From positions 1 through 64,000 of the forward strand of contig CBDFML010000001.1 of assembly GCA_965249645.1 (NCBI GenBank): DNA of 64,000 nt. The letters are read 5' to 3'. The notes below the pieces were generated by a model, which was given only the letters and a program-made list of their open reading frames with translations, was not told the DNA's origin and did not search any database. Position numbers and translations under genes: made by a program. Source of the DNA: CAVOEB01 sp965249645 (lineage in GTDB: Bacteria; Pseudomonadota; Alphaproteobacteria; UBA828; JAPUJA01). Positions 8,663 through 18,183 of this stretch are shown piece after piece (position 1 is the stretch's first letter; each line of letters opens with the position of its first letter).

Positions 8663-8793
8663 CGGCGGTCATCCGGATGTCACGGGGTAGAGGATCAAGT
8701 CTAGCAGCAAGGCTGGAGCGGCGCCAAATCGCGCCCGCCACCGGGTTTGTGGAGATGTTTGGCGCCTGGCCAGGTAGCGTCTAAACGGCAGAC

Positions 8794-11700
8794 CTACTCG
8801 GCCGCTTCGCCGGCCAACACTTCGCGCAGACGGTGCGCCAGGGCGTGGCGTGAGAACGGCTTCCGAATGAGCGGTAGATCGGAGTTGTCCTCCGAACGCG
8901 AGGCGTCGAGATGACCCGCCGTATAGCCCGACATGAAGAGAACGGGAACGTTCGGGCGTTGCGCTTGCACCGCACGGGCGACATCGGCGCCGCTCTTGCC
9001 GTCGGGCAGGACCACGTCGGTGAGAACCAGGTCAATCACCGGTTGAGCGGTGAGCATTTCGAACGCCGCCGCGGCATTTTCGGCGACCACGGCCCGGTAA
9101 CCCAGATCTTCGAGCATTCCGATGGATATGGTACGGAACTCCAGGTCGTCTTCCACGAGGAGCACGGTTTCACCATGGCCTTTCGGAGAGGTTTCTATAT
9201 TGCCGGGCATGGTCTGTGCGTCGTCGTCCAGAGCCGTGGCCGGTAGGTAAAGGCGAACGACAGTGCCACGGCCTTCGGTGCTGTCGATTGTGACACAGCC
9301 CTCGGATTGCTTGACGAAGCCGTAGACCATGCTGAGACCAAGACCGGTACCTTTGCCTGTATCCTTGGTGGTAAAGAACGGCTCATACACCCGCTTCAGG
9401 ACTTCCGGCGACATGCCGACACCATTATCGGAAACGGAGAGAACGGCGTAGCGGCCGGGCCGGGCATTAATCTGGCTGGCGGCCTCGGCGTCGAGATCGA
9501 CAAGCTGCGTTTCGATGTGCAACACCCCGCCGGTCGGCATCGCGTCGCGCGCGTTGATCGTCAGATTGAGCAACGCATTCTCGATCTGGTTGGGGTCGAC
9601 GTCGGTCAGAACGTCGCTGTCGGCAAGACTGGTCTCGATTTTGATGGCTGCGCCCAGGGTGCGCTGGAGGATGCTCGTTGTCCCGTTAACCAGCTCGCCC
9701 AGATCAACCCGGCGCGGTTCCAGCGATTGACGGCGGGAAAATGCGAGCAGGCCGTGGGTCAGCTCGGCGCCGCGCACGGCGGCCCTCCGAATGGCGTTCG
9801 TGAAGTTGAGCAACTTCTCGTCGTCTAGGCGGTCGGCCAGCAACTCGGCATTGCCGAGCATGACGCCCAGGAGGTTATTGAAATCATGGGCGACGCCGCC
9901 CGTGAGTTGACCCACGGCCTCCAATTTCTGGGCCTGGCGGAGCTGCTCCTCGATGGCCTTGGCGCCCGAAACGTCTTCCGAGGTCACGACGACACGCGCC
10001 CAGTCTTCGTGGAACTCCGGAGGGATGTGAACGTTGATCCGGATCGTGACTTCTCCGTCCTCGTAGTTGAACTCCTTCGTTTCGTAGGTCGTCCGGTAGG
10101 TGCCGTCAGCAAGTTTGGCCAACATGTCACCGTAGGCCTCGCGCTCTTCGTCGAATTCAAACTTGTCGATGTCACGCCACAGGGTTTCTGCGTCTGTATT
10201 GTAAATTTCCAGCGTCGTCTGATTAAAACGAAGCGTCCGGCTCTTCTCGTAGAGGTGCTGCACGAGTTCGGGATTGGCACGAAAATGTGCCGCGAAATCG
10301 GTCACGCCCTCCGCGCGCAGGCAATCAATGATTTTCTTTGGCTCGGTCCAGTCCTCGTACCAGACCGAGCGTGGCATGCCCTCGAAAATACCGCGGAACT
10401 CGATCTCGCTCAGGCGGAGTTGCTCCTCGGTGGCCTTTACGGCGGTGACGTTTTCCGACGTGACGATCACCCGCGACCAATCGTCTTGGAATTCCGAGGG
10501 GACATTGACATTTACCCGGGTGGCGATTTCGTCGTCCTCGTAGTCGCGTTCCCGAGTCTCGTAGTTTATCCGGTATGAGCCGTCTGCGACGGCCGCCAAC
10601 ATGTCGCCGTAGGCTTCCCGCTCTTCGTCGAAGTCAAACGTGTCGACGTCACGCCACAGGGTTTCCTCGTCGGCCTTGTAGATTTCCTGTGTCGCCTGGT
10701 TGAATCGCAGCACCCGGGTCATTTCGTAGAGTTCCTGGACCAGCTCGGGGTGGGAGCGAAGATGTGCCTTCAAATCCCTGACACCCTGCGCACGCAGCCT
10801 ATCGACGATTTTTTTCGGCTCGGACCAGTCTTCGTACCAAACTGAAAGCGGCATGCCGTCGAAAATGCCTCGGAACTCAATCTCGCTTTGGCGGAGCTGC
10901 TCCTCAAATAATTTGAATTCGGTAATATCGCCCGTGGATCCTGCCATGCGTACGGGGTTTCCATCGCCGTCGCGCTGGACCAGGCCGCGCGCCCGAACCC
11001 AGATGTAGTCGCCGTCTTTCTGGCGCATGCGGTATTCGATGTCATAAGGCTCGTCGTTGTCGAAGTGTCTGCGGATCGTCTCGTCGACCCGCGGGCGGTC
11101 GTCCGGATGGAGCCATTCAGTCAGGACATCGAAGCGGGGCGCGAACTCACCCGGCTCGTAGCCCAACATCTGAAAATAGCGAGGCGCAAGATAGCAATCC
11201 CCGGTTGCGATATCCCAATCCCAGATTGCGTCGTTGGCACCGGCAACGGCGCGGGCATAGCGTTCCTCGCTTTCGCGAAGTTCATCCGTTGCTTGGGACA
11301 ACGCGCCTTCCGCGGCTTTGCGCTCGCTGATATCGACGAGGACACCATCAAACGACATCTTCTCGCCATCGGAGCCGAGAACGATGCGTGAGATTTCCCG
11401 GATCCAGACCGTCGAGCCGTTCTTGTGCCTGATCCGGTACTCGGCGTTCATGGGACGACCGGAATCCATGTGGCCAAGTGCCGTTTTGGTCACCTCGTCG
11501 TAATCGTCCGGATGGGTAAGGAACGCCATGGGCTCGCCCACGAGCTCGCTTGGTTCGTAGCCGGCAAGGTCGCGGATGCCATCGCTCACAAAAGTGAATG
11601 TGCCGGCCTCGTCGGGGGCCTGTCGGAACACGGCGCCCGGGACGTTTTCGACGACACTCCGGAATTTCTCCTCACTGATCCGTATCGCCTGCTCGGCCTC

Positions 11701-14700
11701 GACCCGTTCGGTGACGTCCTGGATGGTGCCGTGCGAGCGCACTGGGTTGCCGGCATAATCGAACATGACTTCGGCAATTTCGTGCAGGTGGCGGATCTCG
11801 CCGTCGGGCCGGATGATGCGATATTGATCCTCGATCCGCGGTGCCTCTGCCATCGCAGTATTCACAAAATAGCCATCTCGATCGTCTGGATGTATGAGGG
11901 CGAGGCCGCCGTCTGCATCGCCGAATTCCTCCTCCATCGTCAATCCATGAATGGCGGCGTATTCCGGCGAGCAACTGATTAGCCGGTCCGCCGCTTCATC
12001 CCAGACGAAATGGCCGAGATGCGCCATCTCGACCGCCTGCTCGAGTTGCTCGTCCTTTTCCCGCAACCGGGCCTCGGACCGTTTGCGTTCGGTGATATCC
12101 TGCATGGTACAGGTCGAGCGAACGAGAATACCGGCAGCGTCGAACACGGGCTCCATGTCGAGATGGATGTAGCGTACTTCGCCACCCGGCCGGACGATGC
12201 GATACTCATGATGGACCGCTTCGGGATTCGCAACGTAGTCCGTGTACGCCACCTTGCGATAGGTCTCCAGATCGTCGGGATAAATAGTGGTGAAATCCCA
12301 CTGGTCATCGATGCGCCCGGGCATCATTTTGTCGACGCTCAGGCCGTAAATTCGCGCGCATTCTTCCGAGCAGTAGATCAAAGTCTCATCGACTTCATTC
12401 CAGACAAGATGGCCGAGTTGCGCGATCCGGGTGGCCTCGGCAAGGTGGGCCTCGTTGTCGCGGAGTGCTTGCTCCGCCTGCACCCGTTCGGTGACGTCCT
12501 GGATGGTGCCGAGCGAGCGCACTTTGCGGCCCATTTGGTCGAATATGACTTCGGCGATTTCGTGCAGGTGGCGGACCTCGCCGTCAGGCCGGACGATGCG
12601 ATACTGATGCTCAACCCGATGCGCCTCGGGCGTCGCAACATTATTCATATTCGCAAGGTAGCCGTCTCGATCGTCCGGATGTACAAGGGTGAGATCGCCT
12701 GGGGCGACGCCGAGCTCCTCCTCGATCGTCAATCCATGAATGGCGGCGTATTCCTGCGAGCAACTGACAAACCGGTCCGCCACTTCGTCCCAGACATAAT
12801 GGCCGAGATGCGCCATCTCGACCGCCTGCTCGAGTTGCTCTTCCTTTTCCCGCAGCAGGGCTTCAGCCTGCTTGCGTTCGGTGATGTCCTGGACCGTGCC
12901 GATGGTGCGGACGATGTTGCCGGCGCCATCGAATTCGACTTCGGCAACCTCGTGCAAATAGCGAACCTCGCCGTTGGGCCGGAGGATGCGGTACTCGTGC
13001 TCCATCCGGGGCGTTTTCGGTGTCACGCCGTCATACATATTTGCGACGTAACCCCCTCTGTCGTCCGGGTGGAGGAGGACAAGGTCGCCTTCCGTATCCG
13101 TGGCGGCAGCGATCATTTCCTCGACGGTCAAGCCGTGGATTGCCGCGTATTCCGTCGAGCAATCGAGCAGCCGATCGGTCACCTCGTCCCAAACGTAGTG
13201 GCCGAGACCGGCTATCTCAATCGCCTGTTCCAGACGCTCGTCTTTTACTCGCAGCAGGGCCTCGGCCTGCTTGCGCCCGGTGATGTCCTGAACGGTGCCC
13301 AGTGTCCGCACGGGATTGCCGGCATCGTCGACCAGAGTTTTACCGATTTCGTGGACATATCGGACTTCGCCATCGGGACGGAGGATGCGATATTCGATGT
13401 CGAGGTGACCCTCGGCATCATTGGCCGCCACGTAGGCGTTGCGCAGGAAGCGTACGCGATCGTCGGGATGGGCGAACTTTAGGTCCGCGGCGTGATTGGC
13501 GAAGGCGCCAAGAAGCTCCTCGACAGGGCGCCCCAGAATCCGGGCGTATTCGTCGGAGCAGTAGAGCAGCCGGGCGGCAACCTCGTCCCAGATATAGTGG
13601 CCGAGACCGGCCATACGTGCGGCTTCCGACAACCATCCCTCGCTGTCGCGGATTTTCTGTTCGCCAAGAATCCGTTCAGTGACGTCTTGAATGGTGCCGA
13701 CGGCGCGCACCCTATTACCGGCGTCATCGAATTCGATTTCTGCGATCTCGTGCAGATAGCGAACCTCGCCGTCGGGCCAGAGAATACGGTACTCGTGCTC
13801 CAACCGGGGCATGTCCGGCGTCGCGTTGTCGCTGTTGTACATATTCGCGTCGTAGCTATCTCTGTCGTCCGGGTGAAGGAGAGCGAGGTCGCCGTCGAAA
13901 TCGGCAGCGGTCGCGAGCATCTCCTCGACTGTCATTCCGTGGATGGCGGCGTAACTTGCTGAGCAATCGACCAGCCGGTCGGTCGCTTCGTCCCAGACAT
14001 AATGGCCGAGACGGGCCATCTCGACGGCCTGCTCGAGGTGCTCATCTTTCTCCCGTAGCAGGGCCTCGGCGCGTTTGCGCTCGGTGACGTCCTGGACGGT
14101 ACCGAGTGTGCGCACCGGCTTTCCGGTGGCGTCGAACTGGGTTTCACCGATTTCATGAAGATGGCGAATTTCACCGTCAGGACGAAGGACGCGGTATTCG
14201 AGGTCGAGTAAGCCCCCGCCTTCGTTGTCCGCATCGTAAACGTCGCGCAAAAACCGCTCGCGGTCGTCCGGGTGCACGATTTGGAGATCGCTGTCGCGAT
14301 CGGCAAGATCATTCACAATTTGTTCGACGGGACGCCCGAGAATTTGAGCGTACTCATCGGAGCAAGTGATCATCCGGTCACTAACGTCGTCCCAAAAATA
14401 GTGACCGAGCCCTGCCATGCGGGCGGCTTCCGCAAATCGCTGCTCGCTTCTGCGCAAGGCTTCTTCCGTCTCGATACGATCGGTAATGTCCTGGAGGGTG
14501 CCGATGTAACGGACGAGCTGCCCGGTCTCGTCGAACACGGGGTCTTCGCGTTCGTGGACGTGGCGAATTTTGCCGTCGGGGCGGACCATACGATAAACGA
14601 TGTCGATTACAGGCGCGGTGATGTCGGACGCCGTATGCATAACCCGGCGATAGCCTTCGCGATCGTCGAGATGGACATCGGCGAGATCGCCCGCTTCGGT

Positions 14701-15687
14701 GGTGTGGCGGGCCAGGCATTCCTCGACGGAACGGCCGCAAATGCGGGCGTATTGTTCGGACACGAAGGTCAGGGTTTCGCTCGCAGCGTCCCAGACGTAA
14801 TGACCAAGACCCGCGACGTCGGCCGCACGGGCAAGGAGTGAGTTGCTGTCGGCCAGCGCCCGGTTGGCCTCGACTTCGTCGGTGATGTCCTGAATGGTTC
14901 CTACGGTGCTGACGACCCGGCCGCTTTCGTCGGCGACGGGGCGTGTCCGCTCGCGCACATGGCGGATGGTGCCGTCGAGCCGGGTGATATGGTATCGAGT
15001 GTCGATGGGTTCCCCGTTACGGAGGAGTTGATCGTAGGTCTCGTGCCGCAATCGCTCCGATTCATCGGGCACCGCTCGCACATCTGACACGCTCCCGGTG
15101 CTTTGCAGCGCGAGGCACTCGTCAACGCTGCAGCCGAATATGCGGGCGTACTCTTCGGAACAGAACAGCATCCGCCCATCGTCGATATTCCAGACGAAGT
15201 GGCCGATATGGGCGATCCCCGCGGATTCGAGCATCCGCTCTTCGCTGAACTGCAGGGCTAGCTCGACGGTCTTGCGCTCAGTAATATCGCGCACCATCGC
15301 GGCGGTGAGCGGCGTGTCGGTTCCGGGCAGGGAGCTTAGACTGATCTCGACGGGAATTTCCTTGCCGTCCTTGTGCAAGGCGGAAAACTCGAGGCATGAG
15401 CCCATGGGCCGCATTTCAGCCGCGTCCATAAAGCCGGCACGATGGGCCGCGTGACCCCCGCGGGCCGCCTCGGGCATCAATTTCTCGACCGGTGCGCCGA
15501 CGAGTTCGCCGGAGGTGTAACCGAACAGCGTTTCCGCGAGACTGTTGAGTGCAACGATGGCGCCGTCGGCATCGACGATCAGCATCGCACCAGGGACCAG
15601 CGACAACAGAGACTCGGCGGTCGTAGGCGTCATCGTGGCATCAATTTTGTCGTCCGGCTGCGAACGGTTATCCAGGGAATTAACCAT
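8794..15687 (-). CDS. Giant soluble hybrid sensor histidine kinase with about 14 PAS domains
   Basis: The protein has 2297 residues and no membrane segments. PAS1 spans about residues 20-140. Nine tandem PAS modules follow (PAS2-PAS10), each marked by LGHxxWDE near residues 160, 294, 427, 561, 696, 829, 961, 1092 and 1224, a regular period of about 133 residues; each ends in a PAC-like GTxQDxTER segment. PAS11 and PAS12 lie near 1350 and 1487. Two long duplicated modules with SVWYEDW (near 1615 and 1775) precede the kinase core: H-box GGVAHDFNNLL near 1933, N-box NLTINARDAM near 2045, DNGVGM and GTGLGLSMVYG near 2085-2120. A receiver domain closes the protein with VEDD and phospho-acceptor D in LTDVVLP near 2224. 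It should phosphorelay from His to its own receiver. Ligands or cofactors are unknown. The gene is monocistronic. Confidence 0.93.
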   Translation of the reverse strand: MVNSLDNRSQPDDKIDATMTPTTAESLLSLVPGAMLIVDADGAIVALNSLAETLFGYTSGELVGAPVEKLMPEAARGGHAAHRAGFMDAAEMRPMGSCLEFSALHKDGKEIPVEISLSSLPGTDTPLTAAMVRDITERKTVELALQFSEERMLESAGIAHIGHFVWNIDDGRMLFCSEEYARIFGCSVDECLALQSTGSVSDVRAVPDESERLRHETYDQLLRNGEPIDTRYHITRLDGTIRHVRERTRPVADESGRVVSTVGTIQDITDEVEANRALADSNSLLARAADVAGLGHYVWDAASETLTFVSEQYARICGRSVEECLARHTTEAGDLADVHLDDREGYRRVMHTASDITAPVIDIVYRMVRPDGKIRHVHEREDPVFDETGQLVRYIGTLQDITDRIETEEALRRSEQRFAEAARMAGLGHYFWDDVSDRMITCSDEYAQILGRPVEQIVNDLADRDSDLQIVHPDDRERFLRDVYDADNEGGGLLDLEYRVLRPDGEIRHLHEIGETQFDATGKPVRTLGTVQDVTERKRAEALLREKDEHLEQAVEMARLGHYVWDEATDRLVDCSASYAAIHGMTVEEMLATAADFDGDLALLHPDDRDSYDANMYNSDNATPDMPRLEHEYRILWPDGEVRYLHEIAEIEFDDAGNRVRAVGTIQDVTERILGEQKIRDSEGWLSEAARMAGLGHYIWDEVAARLLYCSDEYARILGRPVEELLGAFANHAADLKFAHPDDRVRFLRNAYVAANDAEGHLDIEYRILRPDGEVRYVHEIGKTLVDDAGNPVRTLGTVQDITGRKQAEALLRVKDERLEQAIEIAGLGHYVWDEVTDRLLDCSTEYAAIHGLTVEEMIAAATDTEGDLVLLHPDDRGGYVANMYDGVTPKTPRMEHEYRILRPNGEVRYLHEVAEVEFDGAGNIVRTIGTVQDITERKQAEALLREKEEQLEQAVEMAHLGHYVWDEVADRFVSCSQEYAAIHGLTIEEELGVAPGDLTLVHPDDRDGYLANMNNVATPEAHRVEHQYRIVRPDGEVRHLHEIAEVIFDQMGRKVRSLGTIQDVTERVQAEQALRDNEAHLAEATRIAQLGHLVWNEVDETLIYCSEECARIYGLSVDKMMPGRIDDQWDFTTIYPDDLETYRKVAYTDYVANPEAVHHEYRIVRPGGEVRYIHLDMEPVFDAAGILVRSTCTMQDITERKRSEARLREKDEQLEQAVEMAHLGHFVWDEAADRLISCSPEYAAIHGLTMEEEFGDADGGLALIHPDDRDGYFVNTAMAEAPRIEDQYRIIRPDGEIRHLHEIAEVMFDYAGNPVRSHGTIQDVTERVEAEQAIRISEEKFRSVVENVPGAVFRQAPDEAGTFTFVSDGIRDLAGYEPSELVGEPMAFLTHPDDYDEVTKTALGHMDSGRPMNAEYRIRHKNGSTVWIREISRIVLGSDGEKMSFDGVLVDISERKAAEGALSQATDELRESEERYARAVAGANDAIWDWDIATGDCYLAPRYFQMLGYEPGEFAPRFDVLTEWLHPDDRPRVDETIRRHFDNDEPYDIEYRMRQKDGDYIWVRARGLVQRDGDGNPVRMAGSTGDITEFKLFEEQLRQSEIEFRGIFDGMPLSVWYEDWSEPKKIVDRLRAQGVRDLKAHLRSHPELVQELYEMTRVLRFNQATQEIYKADEETLWRDVDTFDFDEEREAYGDMLAAVADGSYRINYETRERDYEDDEIATRVNVNVPSEFQDDWSRVIVTSENVTAVKATEEQLRLSEIEFRGIFEGMPRSVWYEDWTEPKKIIDCLRAEGVTDFAAHFRANPELVQHLYEKSRTLRFNQTTLEIYNTDAETLWRDIDKFEFDEEREAYGDMLAKLADGTYRTTYETKEFNYEDGEVTIRINVHIPPEFHEDWARVVVTSEDVSGAKAIEEQLRQAQKLEAVGQLTGGVAHDFNNLLGVMLGNAELLADRLDDEKLLNFTNAIRRAAVRGAELTHGLLAFSRRQSLEPRRVDLGELVNGTTSILQRTLGAAIKIETSLADSDVLTDVDPNQIENALLNLTINARDAMPTGGVLHIETQLVDLDAEAASQINARPGRYAVLSVSDNGVGMSPEVLKRVYEPFFTTKDTGKGTGLGLSMVYGFVKQSEGCVTIDSTEGRGTVVRLYLPATALDDDAQTMPGNIETSPKGHGETVLLVEDDLEFRTISIGMLEDLGYRAVVAENAAAAFEMLTAQPVIDLVLTDVVLPDGKSGADVARAVQAQRPNVPVLFMSGYTAGHLDASRSEDNSDLPLIRKPFSRHALAHRLREVLAGEAAE

Positions 15688-15928
15688 TGCGTCCAGTCTA
15701 GCGCGCGGGTTGCTTCGGAGTCGTGACGGCCGTCACTTTTCGCGGCTGCGGATTGAGCAGAAATCATCGCTTCAAGATGGATAATTTTTGGTAAAGACCG
15801 ATGGCCTGAACGGTGCGGCGGTTGCTGCCTTGCGCGGCCGTCAGCGGTGGCGACAGCGGCCGGAAATCAGCATAATGCGATCAAGGCACGGGCGGCGGAA
15901 CGGGGCGTTGTTCAGGGTCGGTGCGCGC

Positions 15929-16005
15929 TGGTCGGAGTGAGTGGATTCGAACCACCGACCCCCGCCTCCCGAAGACGGTGCTCTACCAGGCTGAGCTACA
16001 CTCCG
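15929..16005 (-). tRNA. tRNA-Pro (anticodon CGG)
   Basis: A complete cloverleaf of 77 bases with encoded CCA. The acceptor stem pairs CGGAGTG with CACTCCG, with discriminator A, and CCA at 15929-15931. The anticodon arm is CCGTC-TTCGGGA-GGCGG, giving anticodon CGG (15969-15971), which reads proline CCG. The T arm has GGTTCGAATCC. There is no integrase nearby, so it does not look like an occupied attachment site. Confidence 0.95.
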
Positions 16006-16072
16006 ACGCGTGGACCGCGAACTTTATAGAGCGAAGCTGCGTGCCGTTCAACACGCCCGGCATTCGGAGCTG

Positions 16073-17095
16073 TCAGTGAACTCGATCGACGCAGAAGTCG
16101 ATGGCTTCGATCAGCGCCCGCTTTTCCGGCGAATTCGGAAACAGACCCAGGGCGTCGCGGGCGACAGCGCCGTAATGGCGGGCGCGCTCGATGGCGTCAC
16201 CCAGAGCCCGGTGTTTGTCCATCAGCGATATGGCGTGCTCGAGGTCGCCGTCCTGCTGGGGACCGTATTCCAGCGTGCGACGCCAGAATTCACGCTCGGT
16301 CTCGTCGCCCCGGCGGAAGGCGAGTACGACGGGCAACGTGATTTTGCCTTCGCGAAAATCGTCGCCGACGGTTTTGCCCAGAGTCGCCTCGCGGGCCGAA
16401 TAGTCCAGCGCGTCGTCGACCAGTTGGAACGCGATGCCGAGATTACGACCGTAGCTTTCCAGCGCTTCGGCCTCGACTTCGGGGCGCTCCGCGATTACAG
16501 CGCCGAGTTCGGCGGCGGCAGCAAACAACTTGGCGGTCTTGGCCGAGATTACCTCGAGGTAGGCAGCCTCGCTGGTGGTCGTATCGTTCGAGGTGATGAG
16601 CTGGAGCACTTCGCCCTCGACGATCACAGCGGCCGCGTTGGACAAAATTTCGAGCACCCGGAGCGAGCCGTCCTTGACCATCAGTTCGAAGGAGCGGCTA
16701 AACAGGAAATCGCCGACCAGAACGCTGGGCTTGTTGCCCCAAACCGCATTGGCCGTGGCGTCACCGCGGCGCAGATCGCTATCGTCGACTACGTCGTCGT
16801 GAAGCAGCGTGGCGGTGTGTATGAATTCGACGCAGGCCGCGAGACCGATGTGGCGCTCGCCGGTATAGCAGCACAGCTTGGCGGCGGCGAGAGTGAGCAT
16901 GGGGCGCAGGCGTTTTCCGCCGGCGGCGACGATATGGCCCGCAAGTTGCGGGATCAGCGGCACGCGGCTTTCCATGCGCCGCACGACTTCTTCGTTGACC
17001 CGACGCAGATCGTCCGCGACCAGCTGCTGCAGCGGGTCGAGACTGGGCAGCGCCTTGTCGAAACGCTCACCGTCGAAGGGTACAACAACCGACAC
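16073..17095 (-). CDS. ispB: Octaprenyl-diphosphate synthase (all-trans polyprenyl synthase)
   Basis: A 340-residue trans-prenyltransferase that extends farnesyl diphosphate with IPP to make the ubiquinone side chain. The first aspartate-rich motif is LLHDDVVDDSDLRRG and the second is FQLVDDALDY; GGKRLRPML is the conserved IPP-binding segment. The chosen start is GTG at 17093-17095, preceded by GAAGGAG six bases upstream. The frame is open up to 17398, but that extension is antisense to the DUF2007 gene and lacks family homology; an ATG at 17140 is an alternative. The chain-length class is inferred from family. Confidence 0.9.
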   Translation of the reverse strand: MSVVVPFDGERFDKALPSLDPLQQLVADDLRRVNEEVVRRMESRVPLIPQLAGHIVAAGGKRLRPMLTLAAAKLCCYTGERHIGLAACVEFIHTATLLHDDVVDDSDLRRGDATANAVWGNKPSVLVGDFLFSRSFELMVKDGSLRVLEILSNAAAVIVEGEVLQLITSNDTTTSEAAYLEVISAKTAKLFAAAAELGAVIAERPEVEAEALESYGRNLGIAFQLVDDALDYSAREATLGKTVGDDFREGKITLPVVLAFRRGDETEREFWRRTLEYGPQQDGDLEHAISLMDKHRALGDAIERARHYGAVARDALGLFPNSPEKRALIEAIDFCVDRVH

Positions 17096-17204
17096 GGCCG
17101 ACTCCTTCACTTGACGTCGCACGCGCCTGAGCGCAAGCATGCCTCGGGCGAACGGAGCATCAAGTTTAGCATTCCGCCCGGTCGTGAGATAGGAGAATTG
17201 GGCA

Positions 17205-17423
17205 CTGGTCGAGCTACTCCGATGTAACGATTTCGTGAAACTTAGTTGGCTGATCGCCGTGCTCAAAGGCGAGGGGATCGAGGCGGTGGCGCTCGACCGG
17301 CATACCAGCGTGCTCGAAGGCAGCGGCGTCGCGATTCCAGTACGCCTGATGGTCGATAAGACCAACGAGGCCCGGGCGCGACGGCTGATGGAGGACATCG
17401 GAGAACTCGATGGCGGTGCGTGA
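17205..17423 (+). CDS. DUF2007-type putative signal-transducing protein, probable CTG start
   Basis: A small protein of about 72 residues. The core LSWLIAVLKGEGIEAVALDRHTSVLEG and the downstream RLMV segment match the DUF2007 family (small, PII-like fold, function unknown). Family members usually begin M-x-E-L-L-R. Here the in-frame sequence upstream of the GTG at 17235 reads CTG GTC GAG CTA CTC CGA, with an in-frame TAG at 17190 and AGGAG at 17191-17195, so CTG at 17205 is the best fit to both homology and ribosome site. With the GTG at 17235 it would be 62 residues and lack its first strand. It overlaps the methyltransferase start by 14 bases. Confidence 0.75.
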   Translation: MVELLRCNDFVKLSWLIAVLKGEGIEAVALDRHTSVLEGSGVAIPVRLMVDKTNEARARRLMEDIGELDGGA

Positions 17424-18183
17424 GGACATTACCCAGGACACGCTGATGGGCGGCCAGGTCCATTTGCGCCAACCTGCGCGCGGCTATCGTGCAGCGATCG
17501 ACCCGGTGCTGTTGGCTGCTGCGGTGCCGGCGGGTGCCGGCGAAGATGTGCTCGACGTCGGCGCGGGCGTCGGTGCGGCGGCGTTATGCCTCGCGCGCCG
17601 GGTGGCCGAATGCCGGGTGCGCGGCATCGAGTTGCAGCGCGAGCTCGTGCATCTGGCGACGGAGAACGTGCGGCTCAACGAGATGGGCAAGCGGGTCGAC
17701 ATCATGGTCGGCAACCTTGCTCACCCACCGCCGCGCATCGCGCCGGGCAGCTTCTCTCACGTGATGGCGAACCCGCCCTACCTCGACCCCGCGGCCAACG
17801 ATCCATCGCCTGATCGGGGCCGGCGCACGGCGATGATGGAAAGCGGCGGCGGGCTGGGGCTGTGGATCAATCATTGCGTCGCCATGGCACGGCCGGGCGG
17901 GACCATCACCATGATCCAGCGTGCGGATCGGCTCGATGCCCTGCTCTCGCTGCTCACCCGGCGCGCCGGCGACGTAGTGATTTTTCCACTCTGGCCGTTC
18001 GATCCGTTCGACGAGGCGCATGCCAAGCCGGCCAGCCGCGTCATCTTGCGGGCCAGGGTGGGCTCGCACGCGCCGGCCAAGATCATGGGCGGGCTGGTGC
18101 TGCACAATGCCGATGGCGAGTACACCGATGAGGCAGAGGCCGTGCTGCGCCACGGCGCGCCGCTGGTGTTGGGCCCGTTATGA
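17410..18183 (+). CDS. TrmN6/YfiC-like adenine-N6 methyltransferase
   Basis: A 257-residue SAM-dependent methyltransferase. The SAM motif I is VLDVGAGVGAAALCLA (about residues 47-62), with the acidic motif II in GIELQRELV. The catalytic NPPY (near residue 121, MANPPYLDP) marks an adenine-N6 amino methyltransferase. The closest functional family is TrmN6/YfiC, which modifies A37 of tRNA1(Val); rRNA or protein targets are possible. It overlaps DUF2007 upstream and the S49 peptidase downstream (ATGA), so the three genes form an operon. Confidence 0.8.
   Translation: MAVREDITQDTLMGGQVHLRQPARGYRAAIDPVLLAAAVPAGAGEDVLDVGAGVGAAALCLARRVAECRVRGIELQRELVHLATENVRLNEMGKRVDIMVGNLAHPPPRIAPGSFSHVMANPPYLDPAANDPSPDRGRRTAMMESGGGLGLWINHCVAMARPGGTITMIQRADRLDALLSLLTRRAGDVVIFPLWPFDPFDEAHAKPASRVILRARVGSHAPAKIMGGLVLHNADGEYTDEAEAVLRHGAPLVLGPL

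Noticed and set aside
12010..13482. Plus-strand frame of 490 codons inside the kinase
   Set aside because: Its internal repetition mirrors the PAS repeats on the other strand; no family resemblance.
11700..15210. Regularly spaced similar segments that could suggest a repeat array
   Set aside because: Spacing near 400 bp and protein-level conservation show tandem PAS coding modules, not CRISPR or satellite repeats.
15929..16005. tRNA-Pro as an integration site of a genomic island
   Set aside because: No integrase and no duplicated tRNA 3' end seen in the window.
17096..17398. N-terminal extension of ispB
   Set aside because: Antisense to the DUF2007 gene, no homology, and a strong ribosome site lies before GTG 17095.
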